From Streptomyces violaceusniger Tu 4113 (GTDB lineage Bacteria > Actinomycetota > Actinomycetes > Streptomycetales > Streptomycetaceae), in NCBI RefSeq assembly GCF_000147815.2, contig NC_015957.1, forward strand, positions 3,038,001-3,102,000: a stretch of 64,000 nt of DNA. The letters are read 5' to 3'. The translations under genes and the position numbers were made by a program. Positions 29,923 through 39,057 of the stretch are shown in pieces (within the stretch, counting starts at the first letter, position 1; each line of letters opens with the position of its first letter). A model generated the notes under the pieces. The model had not been told where the DNA came from. It searched no databases and saw only the letters and a list, made by a program, of their open reading frames with translations.

Positions 29923-32900
29923 CCGACACCGGCCAGGTCCCGGGAGAGGGACTGCCGGAGAACGCAGGCGGACGACTCGGACATCCGCACCCGGCGGATG
30001 TCCATGCCCCGCCTGCCGACGCCGGTTACATCGAACAGCCGCATCCCGGTGTCCCTCCCGGCGCCGCCTACACCTTCCTCGACGGGCCCGAACACGTCGG
30101 GGAGGAGGACGATCTGCTGCTGATGCCGGGCGCCCAGGGCGCCTGGAGCGAGCAGCAGGCCCAGTACCAGACCGGGGCGTACGAGGCGGGTGTGCTCGAC
30201 CCCGGCGCCGCCGCGTACGCCGAGACCCAGATGCCCGAGCCGCAGCCCGTGGCGGAGCAGCCCGTACCGCAGTCGGCCCCCGCCCAGGCCGCGTACGCGG
30301 CGCCCGCCGCCCCCGCCCGGCGGCCGCTCCACATGGGCCCGCCGGTGCCCGACACCTCCAACGGCGTGGTGCGTTCGCTCGCCGACCGGGGCCCGGCCGC
30401 GGGCCGGCACGCCGCGCCCGTACGCCAGCCGGAGCCCGAGCCGCAGGCCGTACCGGAGCCGCAGGTGCCGCACCAGGTCGGGACCCAGCCCGAGTACGGG
30501 GCGGGGCCGCAGCAGGGCGTTCCGGCGCCTGAGCAGGGCGGGATGGCGGAGCAGCAGTTCGCCGGGCCCGAGCACTTTGCCGGGCCCGAGCAGCAGTTCG
30601 CGGAGTCCGAGCAGTTTGCCGAGTCAGAGCAGTTCGCCGGGCCCGAGCACTTTGCCGGGCCCGAGCAGCAGTTCGCCGAGTCCGAGCAGTTTGCCGTTCC
30701 TGAGCAGTTCGCCGAGTCCGAGCAGTTCGCCACGCCTGAGCAGTTTGCCGCGCCCGAGCAGTTCGTCGTTCCCGATCAGCCGGTCATGCTCGAGCAGCCG
30801 CTGGCGGCCGACTACTCCACCGCGCCCCAGTACGCCGCCGGGCCGCAGTACTTCACCCCGCAGCCCGACGACCTGAGTCGGCTCCCCGGGCCCCAGCTCG
30901 CGGACCTCCCGCAGATGGTCGACGCCCCGCAGCCGGGGGACGCCTGGGACTCCACGCCGCCTGCGCAGCAGGCCGCGCAGGCCGCCGCGCCCGCTCCCGC
31001 TACCGCGGAGACGGCCGGTACGGCCGAGGAGCCTCAGGTCGCGGAGGGGCCCGAAGCGGAGCCCGCTCCCGAGCAGTTCGTCCAGCCCGAGGCGATGGCG
31101 CCGGAGGCACAGCCGGTCGCGATGGACCAGGCGTACGGGGACCCGGCGGTCGCGGACCCGCACCGGCTGGGCGCGGGCGCGACCATCCCGGCCCAGGCCG
31201 GGGAGCCCGTCATGGAGCCCGCCCCAGAGGCCGCCGTGGCCGAGGAGCAGGTCGTCGACATCCCGGCCCAGGCGAAGGCCGAGCCCGTCACCGAACATCC
31301 CGACGCCCAGCCCGCTCCCGCCCCGGTCGCGGAGGCCGTACCGGAGATCCCGGCGCAGCTCGCCCATGAGCCGGTCACGGCCGAGGAGCCGTACGCCCCC
31401 GCCGCCGAGGAACTCCCGGATCAGCCCGCCGAAACGGTGGAGCAGGCCGCCGTGGACCCGGCGCTCTCGATAGTGGCCGACGAGGCGCCTCAGCCCGAGG
31501 AGCCCGCCGCAGAGGAACCGGTCGCTGCCGAGACGCCTCAGCAGGAGGCGCCCGTCGAGCCGGAGGCCGAGGCCGCGCCCGAAGCGGAGGTCGTACCGGA
31601 GGCGGAGGCAGCGACGCCGGCGGAGCCCGCCGAGATGCCTGAGCAGGCGGCGGCCGAGCCGGAGCCCGAGCCGGAGCCCGAGCCCGAGATGATCGCCGAG
31701 GCGGAGACCGTGGCCGAGGCCGACGCTGAGGAGCAGTCCCCGGAGGAGCGGGCTCCCGAGGCCGAAGCGGTGGACACCCCGGAGGCCGAGGCTACCGAGA
31801 GCGAAGCCGCTGAGGCGGAGGCACCCGAGACCGCAGAGGCCGAGGCGGCGCCCGCCGAGCCGGATGCGGAAGCGGCGCCCGAGGCAGCGCCGGAGGCAGC
31901 GCCCGAGGCCGCAGCCGAAGCCACCGAGCCCACGGCGGAGCCCGAGGCGGAGGCGGAAGCCCAGCCCACCGAGCCCGAGGCCACGACGCCCGAGACGGCA
32001 CCCGAAGCCGAAGCCACGGAGCCCGTGACCACCGAGCAGGAAGCCACGGAGCCCGAGACCACCGAGCAGGAAGCCACGGAGCCGCAGGCCGGTACCGCTG
32101 AGGCCGATAGCCCGGAAGCCGCCGAGCCCGCAGCCGCCGAGCCCGAGACCGGCGCGACCGAAACCCCCGAGCCCGAGGCCGGGACCGCCGAACCGGAGCC
32201 CACGGACCCGGAAGCCGTCGAGCCCACAGCCACGGACGACCCCGAGGCGACCACCTCCGAGCCGGAGCCCGAGCCACAAATGGATCCCGAAACGGCCACC
32301 GACCCCCTGGCGGAAGCGGCCCAGGAATCCACACCGGAGCCCGGGACCGACGCCGACGCCGACACCGAGATCGAGCCCGAGCCGATCCCCATCCCCATCG
32401 GCCCCCGCGCCGAGGGGTACGACGAGGCCGAGCGCGCCGCCGTCCACCGTGTGATGCGCGAGCGCCGGGACATCCGTAACGGCTTCCGGTCCGACCCCAT
32501 CCCGCATGAGGTGCTGCTGCGCGTCCTCGAAGCCGCGCACACCGCGCCCAGCGTGGGCCACTCCCAGCCATGGGACTTCGTCGTCATCCGCTCGGCGGAG
32601 ACCCGGCGCGCCATGCATGAGCTGGCCATGCGCCAGCGGGACGCGTACGCCAAGTCCCTCCCCAAGGGCCGGGCCAAGCAGTTCAAGGAACTGAAGATCG
32701 AGGCCATCCTCGAGACCCCGGTCAACATCGTCGTCACCGCCGACCCCACCCGCGGTGGCCGCCACACCCTCGGCCGGCACACCCAGCCGCAGATGGCGCC
32801 GTACTCCTCCGCGCTCGCGGTGGAGAACCTGTGGCTCGCCGCCCGCGCCGAGGGCCTCGGCGTCGGCTGGGTCAGCTTCTTCGACGAGCGCGAGATGGTG

Positions 32901-34136
32901 CGGGAGCTCGGGCTGCCCGACCATCTGGAGATCGTGGCGTATCTGTGCGTCGGGTATGTCGACGAGTTCCCGCAGGAGCCGGAGCTGATGAAGGCCGGGT
33001 GGTCCAAGCGCCGCCCGCTGTCCTGGGTCGTCCACGAGGAGACGTACGGCCGCCGCGCCTTGCCAGGCGGCGATCCGCACAATCTGCTCCAGGAGACCCT
33101 GCGGGGCATCCGCCCGCTGGACGCCAAGGCGCTCGGCGAGGCGTGGGAGCGGCAGAAGCGGATGACCAAGCCGTCCGGTGCGCTCGGCATGCTGGAGATC
33201 ATCTCCGCCCAGTTGAGCGGGCTGTCCCGGCAGTGCCCGCCGCCGATCCCGGAGCCCGCGGCCGTCGCGATCTTCGCGGGCGACCACGGGGTGCACGCCC
33301 AGGGCGTCACCGCCTGGCCGCAGGAGGTCACCAGCCAGATGGTGGCCAATTTCCTGGGCGGCGGCGCGGTCTGCAACGCCTTCGCCGCCCAGGTGGGCGC
33401 CGAGGTGTGCGTCGTGGACGTCGGGGTGGCGAGCGATCTGCCCAGCACCCCCGGGCTGCTGCCGCGCAAGGTGCGGGCCGGCACCGGAGACTTCACCGTC
33501 GGCCCCGCGCTCACCCGCGAGGAGGTGCTGCGCGCCATCGAGGTGGGCATCGAGACGGCCCGCGATCTGGTGGCCGCCGGGAACAAGGCGCTGCTCAGCG
33601 GAGAGATGGGGATCGCCAACACCACCGTGTCGGCCGCCCTGGTCTCCATCTACACCGGCGCCGACCCCGCCGAGGTGACCGGGCGCGGCACGGGCATCAA
33701 CGACGAGATGCACGCGCGCAAGATCGATGTCGTACGGCGCGGTCTCGAGCTGCACCAGCCCGATCCGGCCGACCCCATCGGCGTCCTGTCGGCGATCGGC
33801 GGCCTGGAGCACGCCGCGATCACCGGGCTGCTGCTGGGCGGCGCCTCGCTGCGTACGCCCGTGATCCTGGACGGGGTGAGCGCGGGCGCCGCCGCGCTGG
33901 TCGCCCGGGCCATCGCGCCCGAGGTGCTGGCGGCCTGCATCGCGGGCCACCGCAGCGCCGAACCGGGCCATGTGGCGGCCCTGAACAAGCTGGGCCTGCG
34001 CCCTCTGGTGGACCTGGATCTGCGGCTCGGCGAGGGCACCGGGGCGCTGCTCGCCCTCCCGGTGGTGCAGAGCGCCGCACGGGCGATGCACGAGGTGGCC
34101 ACGTTCGACTCCGCAGGGGTCACGGAGAAAAACTGA
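29919..34136 (+). CDS. cobT: BluB-CobT fusion with a giant acidic disordered N-terminus
   Basis: 1405 residues in three parts. Residues 1 to about 830 are low-complexity Pro/Glu/Ala/Gln sequence with no fold, including a run of FAGPEHFAGPEQQFAESEQF-type repeats near 210-285 and dense PE/AE repeats later. About 832-1048 is a BluB-type flavin destructase (ERRDIRNGF, SVGHSQPWDFVVI, GVGWVSFFD), which makes 5,6-dimethylbenzimidazole from FMNH2. About 1055-1405 is CobT, nicotinate-nucleotide:DMB phosphoribosyltransferase (FAGDHGVHAQGVTAWPQEVT, GEMGIANTTVSAAL, HRSAEPGH, RLGEGTGALLAL, the last holding the catalytic Glu). Making and activating the lower ligand of B12 in one chain is plausible channelling. 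The role of the acidic half is unknown. Confidence 0.9.
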   Translation: MTDTGQVPGEGLPENAGGRLGHPHPADVHAPPADAGYIEQPHPGVPPGAAYTFLDGPEHVGEEDDLLLMPGAQGAWSEQQAQYQTGAYEAGVLDPGAAAYAETQMPEPQPVAEQPVPQSAPAQAAYAAPAAPARRPLHMGPPVPDTSNGVVRSLADRGPAAGRHAAPVRQPEPEPQAVPEPQVPHQVGTQPEYGAGPQQGVPAPEQGGMAEQQFAGPEHFAGPEQQFAESEQFAESEQFAGPEHFAGPEQQFAESEQFAVPEQFAESEQFATPEQFAAPEQFVVPDQPVMLEQPLAADYSTAPQYAAGPQYFTPQPDDLSRLPGPQLADLPQMVDAPQPGDAWDSTPPAQQAAQAAAPAPATAETAGTAEEPQVAEGPEAEPAPEQFVQPEAMAPEAQPVAMDQAYGDPAVADPHRLGAGATIPAQAGEPVMEPAPEAAVAEEQVVDIPAQAKAEPVTEHPDAQPAPAPVAEAVPEIPAQLAHEPVTAEEPYAPAAEELPDQPAETVEQAAVDPALSIVADEAPQPEEPAAEEPVAAETPQQEAPVEPEAEAAPEAEVVPEAEAATPAEPAEMPEQAAAEPEPEPEPEPEMIAEAETVAEADAEEQSPEERAPEAEAVDTPEAEATESEAAEAEAPETAEAEAAPAEPDAEAAPEAAPEAAPEAAAEATEPTAEPEAEAEAQPTEPEATTPETAPEAEATEPVTTEQEATEPETTEQEATEPQAGTAEADSPEAAEPAAAEPETGATETPEPEAGTAEPEPTDPEAVEPTATDDPEATTSEPEPEPQMDPETATDPLAEAAQESTPEPGTDADADTEIEPEPIPIPIGPRAEGYDEAERAAVHRVMRERRDIRNGFRSDPIPHEVLLRVLEAAHTAPSVGHSQPWDFVVIRSAETRRAMHELAMRQRDAYAKSLPKGRAKQFKELKIEAILETPVNIVVTADPTRGGRHTLGRHTQPQMAPYSSALAVENLWLAARAEGLGVGWVSFFDEREMVRELGLPDHLEIVAYLCVGYVDEFPQEPELMKAGWSKRRPLSWVVHEETYGRRALPGGDPHNLLQETLRGIRPLDAKALGEAWERQKRMTKPSGALGMLEIISAQLSGLSRQCPPPIPEPAAVAIFAGDHGVHAQGVTAWPQEVTSQMVANFLGGGAVCNAFAAQVGAEVCVVDVGVASDLPSTPGLLPRKVRAGTGDFTVGPALTREEVLRAIEVGIETARDLVAAGNKALLSGEMGIANTTVSAALVSIYTGADPAEVTGRGTGINDEMHARKIDVVRRGLELHQPDPADPIGVLSAIGGLEHAAITGLLLGGASLRTPVILDGVSAGAAALVARAIAPEVLAACIAGHRSAEPGHVAALNKLGLRPLVDLDLRLGEGTGALLALPVVQSAARAMHEVATFDSAGVTEKN
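30553..30780 (+). repeat. In-frame Gln/Phe-rich tandem repeats inside the BluB-CobT gene
   Basis: Repeated units coding for (Q)FA-x-x-EQ/EH: about fifteen copies of TTTGCCGAGTCCGAGCAG-like 18-21-base units, with one longer block (FAGPEHFAGPEQQFAESEQF) present twice. All copies keep frame, so length change is tolerated by the protein. Confidence 0.85.
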
Positions 34137-34141
34137 TGCGC

Positions 34142-34171
34142 GCCCCCGCCGCGTAGGGTGTCGGCGGGGGC
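34142..34171 (+). terminator. Hairpin after BluB-CobT
   Basis: GCCCCCGCCG - 10-base loop - CGGCGGGGGC, beginning 6 bases after the stop codon. A likely transcription terminator despite lacking a T-tract. Confidence 0.65.
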
Positions 34172-34184
34172 TCCGCACCAGAGC

Positions 34185-34232
34185 CGATCAAGCCCCAGTC
34201 GAGCAAGCTTCAGTCGATCAAGCCCCAGTCGA
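34185..34232. repeat. 18-bp direct repeat before cysG
   Basis: CGATCAAGCCCCAGTCGA at 34185-34202 and again at 34215-34232 (period 30), with CAGTCGATCA-type partial copies between and after. Non-coding leader of the next gene. Confidence 0.8.
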
Positions 34233-34288
34233 TCAGCCGCTCCAGCGCCGCAGCGGCCGCGCATTCGCCCGAGGAGAGCCGCACCGCC

Positions 34289-35509
34289 ATGTCCGAACAC
34301 TTCGCATACCCCGTCGGACTGCGCCTTTCCGGGCGGCGTGTGGTCGTCCTCGGGGCGGGGCAGGTCGCCCAGCGCCGGCTGCCCGCGCTGATAGCGGCCG
34401 GTGCGGACATCCTGCTGATCTCGCCGTCCGCCACCGCCTCCGTCGAGGCCATGGCCGAGGCGGGGGAGGTGCGCTGGGAGCGCCGCCGCTACCAGGAGGG
34501 CGACTTCGAGGGCGCCTGGTACGTCTTGATCACCACGGACGACCCGGAGGCCAACGCCACCGCGTCCGCCGAGGCCGAGGCGCGCCGCATCTGGTGCGTC
34601 CGCAGCGACGACGCCGAGGCCGCCTCCGCCTGGACTCCGGCCACCGGGCGGAGCGAGGGCGTCACCGTCGCCGTGCTCACCGGACAGGACCCGCGCCGCT
34701 CCGCCGCCGTCCGGGACGCCGTGGTGGAGGGGCTGCGCGACGGCACCCTCGCCGCGCCCCGCCACCGCAGCCGTGGCCCGCGGGTGGCGCTGGTGGGCGG
34801 CGGACCGGGCGATCCGGACCTGATCACCGTGCGCGGCCGCCGTCTCCTCGCCGAGGCGGACGTGGTGGTGGCCGACCGGCTCGGCCCGCGCGATCTGCTC
34901 GATGAACTCCCGCCGCATGTCGAGGTGATCGACGCGGCGAAGATCCCGTACGGCCGTTTCATGGCCCAGGAGGCGATCAACAACGCGCTGATCGAGCACG
35001 CCAAGGCGGGCAAGTCGGTCGTCCGCCTCAAGGGCGGCGACCCCTTCGTGTTCGGGCGCGGCATGGAGGAGGCGGAGGCGCTCGCCGAGGCCGGTATCCC
35101 GTGCACCGTCGTTCCCGGCATCTCCAGCTCCATCAGCGTCCCGGGCGCGGCCGGGATCCCGGTGACCCACCGGGGCGTCGCGCATGAGTTCACGGTGGTC
35201 AGCGGCCATGTCGCGCCCGACGACCCCAGCTCTCTGGTGGACTGGGCGGCGCTGGCCCGGCTGCGCGGCACGCTGGTGCTGCTCATGGCCGTGGAGAAGA
35301 TCGGCGCCATCGCCGCGACCCTCGTCGCCCACGGCCGGGCGGCCGACACCCCCGTCGCCGTGGTCCAGGAGGGCACCACTCCGGCCCAGCGCCGGGTGGA
35401 CGCGACCCTCGCCACCGTCGGGGAGAAGGCCGCGACCGAGGGCGTACGGCCTCCGGCGGTCGTCGTGATCGGCGATGTCGTCGCCCTCTCGTCCCGTGAC
35501 CACCGCTGA
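34289..35509 (+). CDS. cysG: Uroporphyrinogen-III C-methyltransferase / precorrin-2 dehydrogenase, CysG-like
   Basis: 406 residues joining two enzymes. The N-terminal NAD-binding part (LSGRRVVVLGAGQVAQRRLP, residues 13-32) is the precorrin-2 dehydrogenase/ferrochelatase type. The C-terminal part (from about 165) is SUMT, with VALVGGGPGDPDLITVRG, RLKGGDPFVFGRG and VVPGISSSISVPGAAGIPVTHRG. SUMT makes precorrin-2, the branch point to B12 and sirohaem. The middle dimerisation region is shortened compared with E. coli CysG. Good ribosome site (GAGGAGAG). It lies beside cobL and BluB-CobT, so a corrinoid role is favoured, with sirohaem for sulfite/nitrite reduction also possible. Confidence 0.92.
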   Translation: MSEHFAYPVGLRLSGRRVVVLGAGQVAQRRLPALIAAGADILLISPSATASVEAMAEAGEVRWERRRYQEGDFEGAWYVLITTDDPEANATASAEAEARRIWCVRSDDAEAASAWTPATGRSEGVTVAVLTGQDPRRSAAVRDAVVEGLRDGTLAAPRHRSRGPRVALVGGGPGDPDLITVRGRRLLAEADVVVADRLGPRDLLDELPPHVEVIDAAKIPYGRFMAQEAINNALIEHAKAGKSVVRLKGGDPFVFGRGMEEAEALAEAGIPCTVVPGISSSISVPGAAGIPVTHRGVAHEFTVVSGHVAPDDPSSLVDWAALARLRGTLVLLMAVEKIGAIAATLVAHGRAADTPVAVVQEGTTPAQRRVDATLATVGEKAATEGVRPPAVVVIGDVVALSSRDHR

Positions 35510-35589
35510 CGTAAGCGGACGTAACCGCCGGTAACTTATTCGCGTCGGGCTCATTGGCACCGCATCCAGGACAAGGCAGTATCACTTAA

Positions 35590-36408
35590 GTGGCTGATCT
35601 CATCACCGTCGATGATCCGGACGACCCGCGGCTGCGCGACTACACGGGTCTGACCGATGTGGAGCTGCGACGCAAGCGGGAACCGGCCGAGGGCCTGTTC
35701 ATCGCCGAAGGCGAGAAGGTGATCCGGCGCGCCCGCCTCGCCGGCTACGAGATGCGCTCGATGCTGCTGTCGTCCAAGTGGGTCGATGTGATGCGGGACG
35801 TCATCGAGGACGTCCCCGCCCCCGTCTACGCCGTCAGCCCCGAACTGGCCGAACGCGTCACGGGCTACCACGTCCACCGCGGCGCCCTGGCCTCCATGCA
35901 GCGCAAGCCGCTGCCGGACGCGGAGTCGGTCCTTCAGAACGCCCGGCGCGTCGCCATCATGGAATCCGTCAACGACCACACCAACACCGGCGCCATCTTC
36001 CGCAGCGCGGCGGCCCTCGGCATGGACGCCGTGCTCCTCTCCCCGGACTGCGCCGACCCCCTCTACCGGCGCTCGGTCAAGGTCTCCATGGGCGCCGTCT
36101 TCTCCGTGCCGTACGCCCGCCTGGAGAGCTGGCCGCGCGGGCTGGAGGCGGTCCGGGACGCCGGGTTCAAGATCCTCGCCCTGACCCCCGACGAGAAGGC
36201 CACCACCATCGACGACGCGGCCCCGCACCGCCTGGAGCGGGTCGCGCTGATGCTGGGCGCGGAGGGCGACGGGCTCTCCACCCAGGCGCTGATGGCCGCC
36301 GACGAGTGGGTCCGTATCCCGATGGCCCACGGTGTGGACTCGCTCAACGTGGGCGCGGCGGCGGCGGTCGCCTTCTACGCCGTCACCTCGGGCAGACCGG
36401 GGCTCTGA
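35590..36408 (+). CDS. SpoU/TrmH family RNA 2'-O-methyltransferase
   Basis: 272 residues. The N-terminal substrate-binding part (FIAEGEKVIRRARLAGYEM) is followed by the SPOUT knot: ESVNDHTNTGAIFRSAAALG (motif 1), LMLGAEGDGLS (motif 2) and IPMAHGVDSLNVGAAAAV (motif 3). It methylates a ribose in rRNA or tRNA using SAM. Members in thiostrepton producers give resistance, but this one looks like the housekeeping type. GTG start; the nearest ribosome site is the weak AAGG. It converges with the kinase, leaving only three bases between stops. Confidence 0.9.
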   Translation: MADLITVDDPDDPRLRDYTGLTDVELRRKREPAEGLFIAEGEKVIRRARLAGYEMRSMLLSSKWVDVMRDVIEDVPAPVYAVSPELAERVTGYHVHRGALASMQRKPLPDAESVLQNARRVAIMESVNDHTNTGAIFRSAAALGMDAVLLSPDCADPLYRRSVKVSMGAVFSVPYARLESWPRGLEAVRDAGFKILALTPDEKATTIDDAAPHRLERVALMLGAEGDGLSTQALMAADEWVRIPMAHGVDSLNVGAAAAVAFYAVTSGRPGL

Positions 36409-36411
36409 CCT

Positions 36412-37803
36412 TTACCGGCCGTCCGGCCCGGCCGCCGCCGCGGCCGCCGCCTCCGCCTCCGCCGAGGTCGGCTCCTCCACCGAGTGCGACGCCGCCGACG
36501 AGACCGACTCGGTCGGCCCGTGCGACGCCGCCGACGAGACCGACCCCGTAGGCCCGTGCGGCGCGCCCAGGCCGTTCGCCGGGCCCTGGCAGCCTTGCGC
36601 CGCCGCGATCCCCAGCGCCACCAGCAGCGTCACCACGACGAACACGGTCAGCCGCTGCCGCAGCAGCCGGCGGTTCGGGCCGCTGGGGCGGCGTCCGCCC
36701 GGCGAGGTGCGAACGGTGTTGACCGGGCGCCCCGAGCGGTCCGTGCGTGCGGGCGGCCGCGGGCCCCGGCGCTGCGCCTGCGCCGGACGCGCGGGGGTGT
36801 TCCGCCCCGTGGGGCGGCCCGAGGCCCCGCCCGTACTGGCTCCCGGCCGCGAGGACGGGGACCCGTTCCGCGGTGCCGGCGTACTGCCCGGGCGCCGCTC
36901 CGTGTGCTGGTCGGCGTACGCCTCGGGGTGCCGCGCCGGAGGGCGGCCCGGCCCGCCGCCGTAGCCCCCGGCGTCGTGCCCGTGCGCCTCGCGCGCCGCG
37001 ATCTCCTTGAGCCGCAGCGACAGTTGCAGGGTGCTCGGCCGGTCCTCCGGATCCTTCGCCAGACAGGCGTGGAGCAGCGGTGCCAGGGCGTCGGGGACGC
37101 CCAGCAGCTGCGGCTCCTCGTGCACCACCCGGTACAGCATCACCTCGGAACTGCCGTGCCCGAACGGAGAGTCCGCCGTCGAGGCGTACGCGAGCGTCGC
37201 GCCCAGCGCGAAGACATCGGTCGCCGGGGTCACCGCCGCGCCCCGCACCTGCTCGGGCGCGAGGAAGCCGGGCGAGCCGACCGCCGTGCCGACGTGGGTG
37301 AGGGTGCTGGCCCCGGTCGCCCAGGCGATGCCGAAGTCGATGATGCGCGGGCCCTTGGGGGACAGCAGGATGTTCGAGGGCTTGAGGTCACGGTGAACGA
37401 CCCCCGCCTCATGGACCGCCAATAGCCCCTCCGCCAGCGCCGACCCGATCGACGCGACCTGGGCGGCGGGCAGCGGGCCCTCCTCGTTCACCTTGTCGTG
37501 GAGGGAGGGGCCGGGTACGTACTGGGTGGCGAACCAGGGGCGGTCGGCCTCCAGGTCGGCGGCCACCAGCCGGGCCGTACAGCCGCCGCGGATCCGCCGC
37601 GCGGCCGAGACCTCCCGGGCGAACCGTGACCGGAACTCCCGGTCCTCGGCGAGATCCGGCCGGATCACCTTCAGGGCCACCCGCTGACCGCGCCGGTCGG
37701 AGCCGAGGTAGACCACCCCCATGCCGCCCGCGCCGAGCCGCCGGTGCAGCCGGAAGGAACCGACGACACGCGGGTCCTCGCGCCGGAGCCGCATCATCGC
37801 CAT
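36412..37803 (-). CDS. Membrane Ser/Thr protein kinase (PknB-like)
   Basis: 463 residues. Kinase domain about 15-270: glycine loop GAGGMG (24-29), ATP lysine Lys45, catalytic HRDLKPSN (Asp139), DFG (156-158), and APEQVRG. A Gly/Pro/Arg-rich linker (275-385) leads to one membrane helix (LTVFVVVTLLVALGIAAAQ) and a short outer tail. That tail holds two copies of GPT(G/E)SVSSAASH and an Ala/Glu-rich end, so no PASTA or other sensor domain is present. Signals may be sensed through partners. The target is unknown. Confidence 0.92.
   Translation of the reverse strand: MAMMRLRREDPRVVGSFRLHRRLGAGGMGVVYLGSDRRGQRVALKVIRPDLAEDREFRSRFAREVSAARRIRGGCTARLVAADLEADRPWFATQYVPGPSLHDKVNEEGPLPAAQVASIGSALAEGLLAVHEAGVVHRDLKPSNILLSPKGPRIIDFGIAWATGASTLTHVGTAVGSPGFLAPEQVRGAAVTPATDVFALGATLAYASTADSPFGHGSSEVMLYRVVHEEPQLLGVPDALAPLLHACLAKDPEDRPSTLQLSLRLKEIAAREAHGHDAGGYGGGPGRPPARHPEAYADQHTERRPGSTPAPRNGSPSSRPGASTGGASGRPTGRNTPARPAQAQRRGPRPPARTDRSGRPVNTVRTSPGGRRPSGPNRRLLRQRLTVFVVVTLLVALGIAAAQGCQGPANGLGAPHGPTGSVSSAASHGPTESVSSAASHSVEEPTSAEAEAAAAAAAGPDGR
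36485..36556. repeat. 36-bp tandem repeat in the kinase C-terminal tail
   Basis: Two units beginning TGCGACGCCGCCGACGAGAC at 36485 and 36521, coding on the minus strand for the twice-seen SVSSAASHGPT segment. The repeat preserves reading frame. Confidence 0.85.
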
Positions 37804-38109
37804 GTCCGTCCCCTACCTCCGGTGGGGAGCCCCTCCCTTAACCCCTGGTGGGGAGCCCCATCCGCTGCCGTCTGCTTGCCGTTTGCCGCTGATCTGCCGT
37901 CAGTCCGCCGCTGTTGTCCGTCGCTGTCCGTCTGACGTGCACAGCTTACGGATTGACGGCCCCGCGCGCTGAGAGGCCGCGCATGCGTCGGCCGATGGAT
38001 TGTCAGTGGTGCCTGAGATCCTGGAGAAGTGGGCCGGAACCGTGGCAATCCACGCTCGGGTCCGTGCTGCGTGATCTCAAGATGCCGTCTCAGAAGGGGG
38101 ATTGAGACC

Positions 38110-38346
38110 GTGAAGGGTGATCGTGTGGAGATAGTCGTGGATGCGGGGGACACGACGCGGACGTATGAAGTGGTGGCCGGCAGGGCGGGCCGGAGGGTCG
38201 AGACAGCGGTCCGGCGGGGGGTGGTGGAAGTGAGCGAAGTCACCCGTAATGGGTCCGTGGTGCGGACGGCCCGCTTTATGGCCAATCGCGTCCTGGCACT
38301 GGTCGAGCAGCCGGTGCCGCGGGGCGAGGAGGGAGAGGGTGAGTAG
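38110..38346 (+). CDS. Small conserved hypothetical protein
   Basis: 78 residues: VKGDRVEIVVDAGDTTRTYEV, then a basic stretch GRAGRRVETAVRRGVVEVSEV, and an acidic end. Beta-strand-rich pattern, no membrane helix, no known motif. GTG with AGAAGGGGG 8-9 bases upstream decides the start; a longer upstream frame is Cys/Arg-rich and has no ribosome site. I recognise it only as a protein typical of Streptomyces genomes. Confidence 0.7.
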   Translation: MKGDRVEIVVDAGDTTRTYEVVAGRAGRRVETAVRRGVVEVSEVTRNGSVVRTARFMANRVLALVEQPVPRGEEGEGE

Positions 38347-38475
38347 AGCTCGCACGCGCTCGGAGGGGCACACTCCGGGGGCCCCGGAAGGGCTCCGGAA
38401 GGATCGATTTCCCGGACCCCTCCGGGAAGACCCCAAGGCGTGAGGGCGCATCTCCACCCAGGGGAGTAGTCGACG

Positions 38476-38500
38476 CCTCCCGGGGTCATCCTCCGGGAGG
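38476..38500. terminator. Hairpin between two small genes
   Basis: CCTCCCGG - GGTCATCCT - CCGGGAGG, eight paired bases, 130 bases after the upstream small gene. Probable terminator. The rest of this 286-base gap shows no gene. Confidence 0.5.
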
Positions 38501-38632
38501 CCCGGCAATCGGTACGAAGGCATGACGCCGAGGACCGGGCTGCGCGCCTAATGTTGTGCTCAAGCGGCGGGCGCAGCACTCGTCCCCCGAGGTCAGACGC
38601 TCGCCGCCCCCAGATGTGACGGAGGAGGGACG

Positions 38633-38851
38633 ATGGCGGACACGGCTGGACGCACGGTCATCCACACGCGTCGTCGCAGGTCCATTCGCGCCGCGGCCGA
38701 CGCCTTCGGCGGCCCGCAGACCGGCACCCGCCACCCTCTGGTCGCGGCGGCGATGGTGCTGCCGATGGCCATCCTCCTGACCATCACCTTCGGCGGCTGG
38801 GAAGCCGTCGTCACACAAGCGTCGTCCGTGGCCGGAATGCTGGGGCGCTGA
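38633..38851 (+). CDS. Small single-pass membrane protein
   Basis: 72 residues. A basic head with VIHTRRRRSIRAAADAFGG is followed by one hydrophobic helix (HPLVAAAMVLPMAILLTITFGG, read as LVAAAMVLPMAILLTITF) and a short tail. GGAGGAGGGACG before the ATG is an excellent ribosome site. Function unknown. The last gene before the accessory region. Confidence 0.75.
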   Translation: MADTAGRTVIHTRRRRSIRAAADAFGGPQTGTRHPLVAAAMVLPMAILLTITFGGWEAVVTQASSVAGMLGR

Positions 38852-39003
38852 GCGCCCCAGGCCTGGGAGAGCGGCCCGGGCCGGGGACTTCCGGCCATTA
38901 ACCCCGTGGGGACGGGGGTGCGGCGGACGGCACGAATGCCCGGACAGCTGGGCACCTGTTGCGGTAAAACACCCGCAACAGTGTCCAGCGTCCGGGCATC
39001 AAA

Positions 39004-39047
39004 CGGGCCCTGTCCGAATCGCTGGGGAGCGATGCGGACGGGGCCCG
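39004..39047. terminator. Strong nested terminator hairpin at the edge of the accessory region
   Basis: CGGGCCCTGTCCG pairs with CGGACGGGGCCCG (one G-T), and inside it ATCGCT-GGGG-AGCGAT pairs again. A smaller hairpin TGTTGCGG...CCGCAACA precedes it at about 38957-38981. It separates the small membrane-protein gene (plus) from the converging accessory operon (minus). Confidence 0.75.
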
Positions 39048-39057
39048 GTGCGTGTCT

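Noticed and set aside
30624..34178. 1184-codon minus-strand frame opposite the BluB-CobT gene
   Set aside because: It is the mirror of the repetitive acidic gene (Gly/Leu/Arg repeats), with no ribosome site and no domain.
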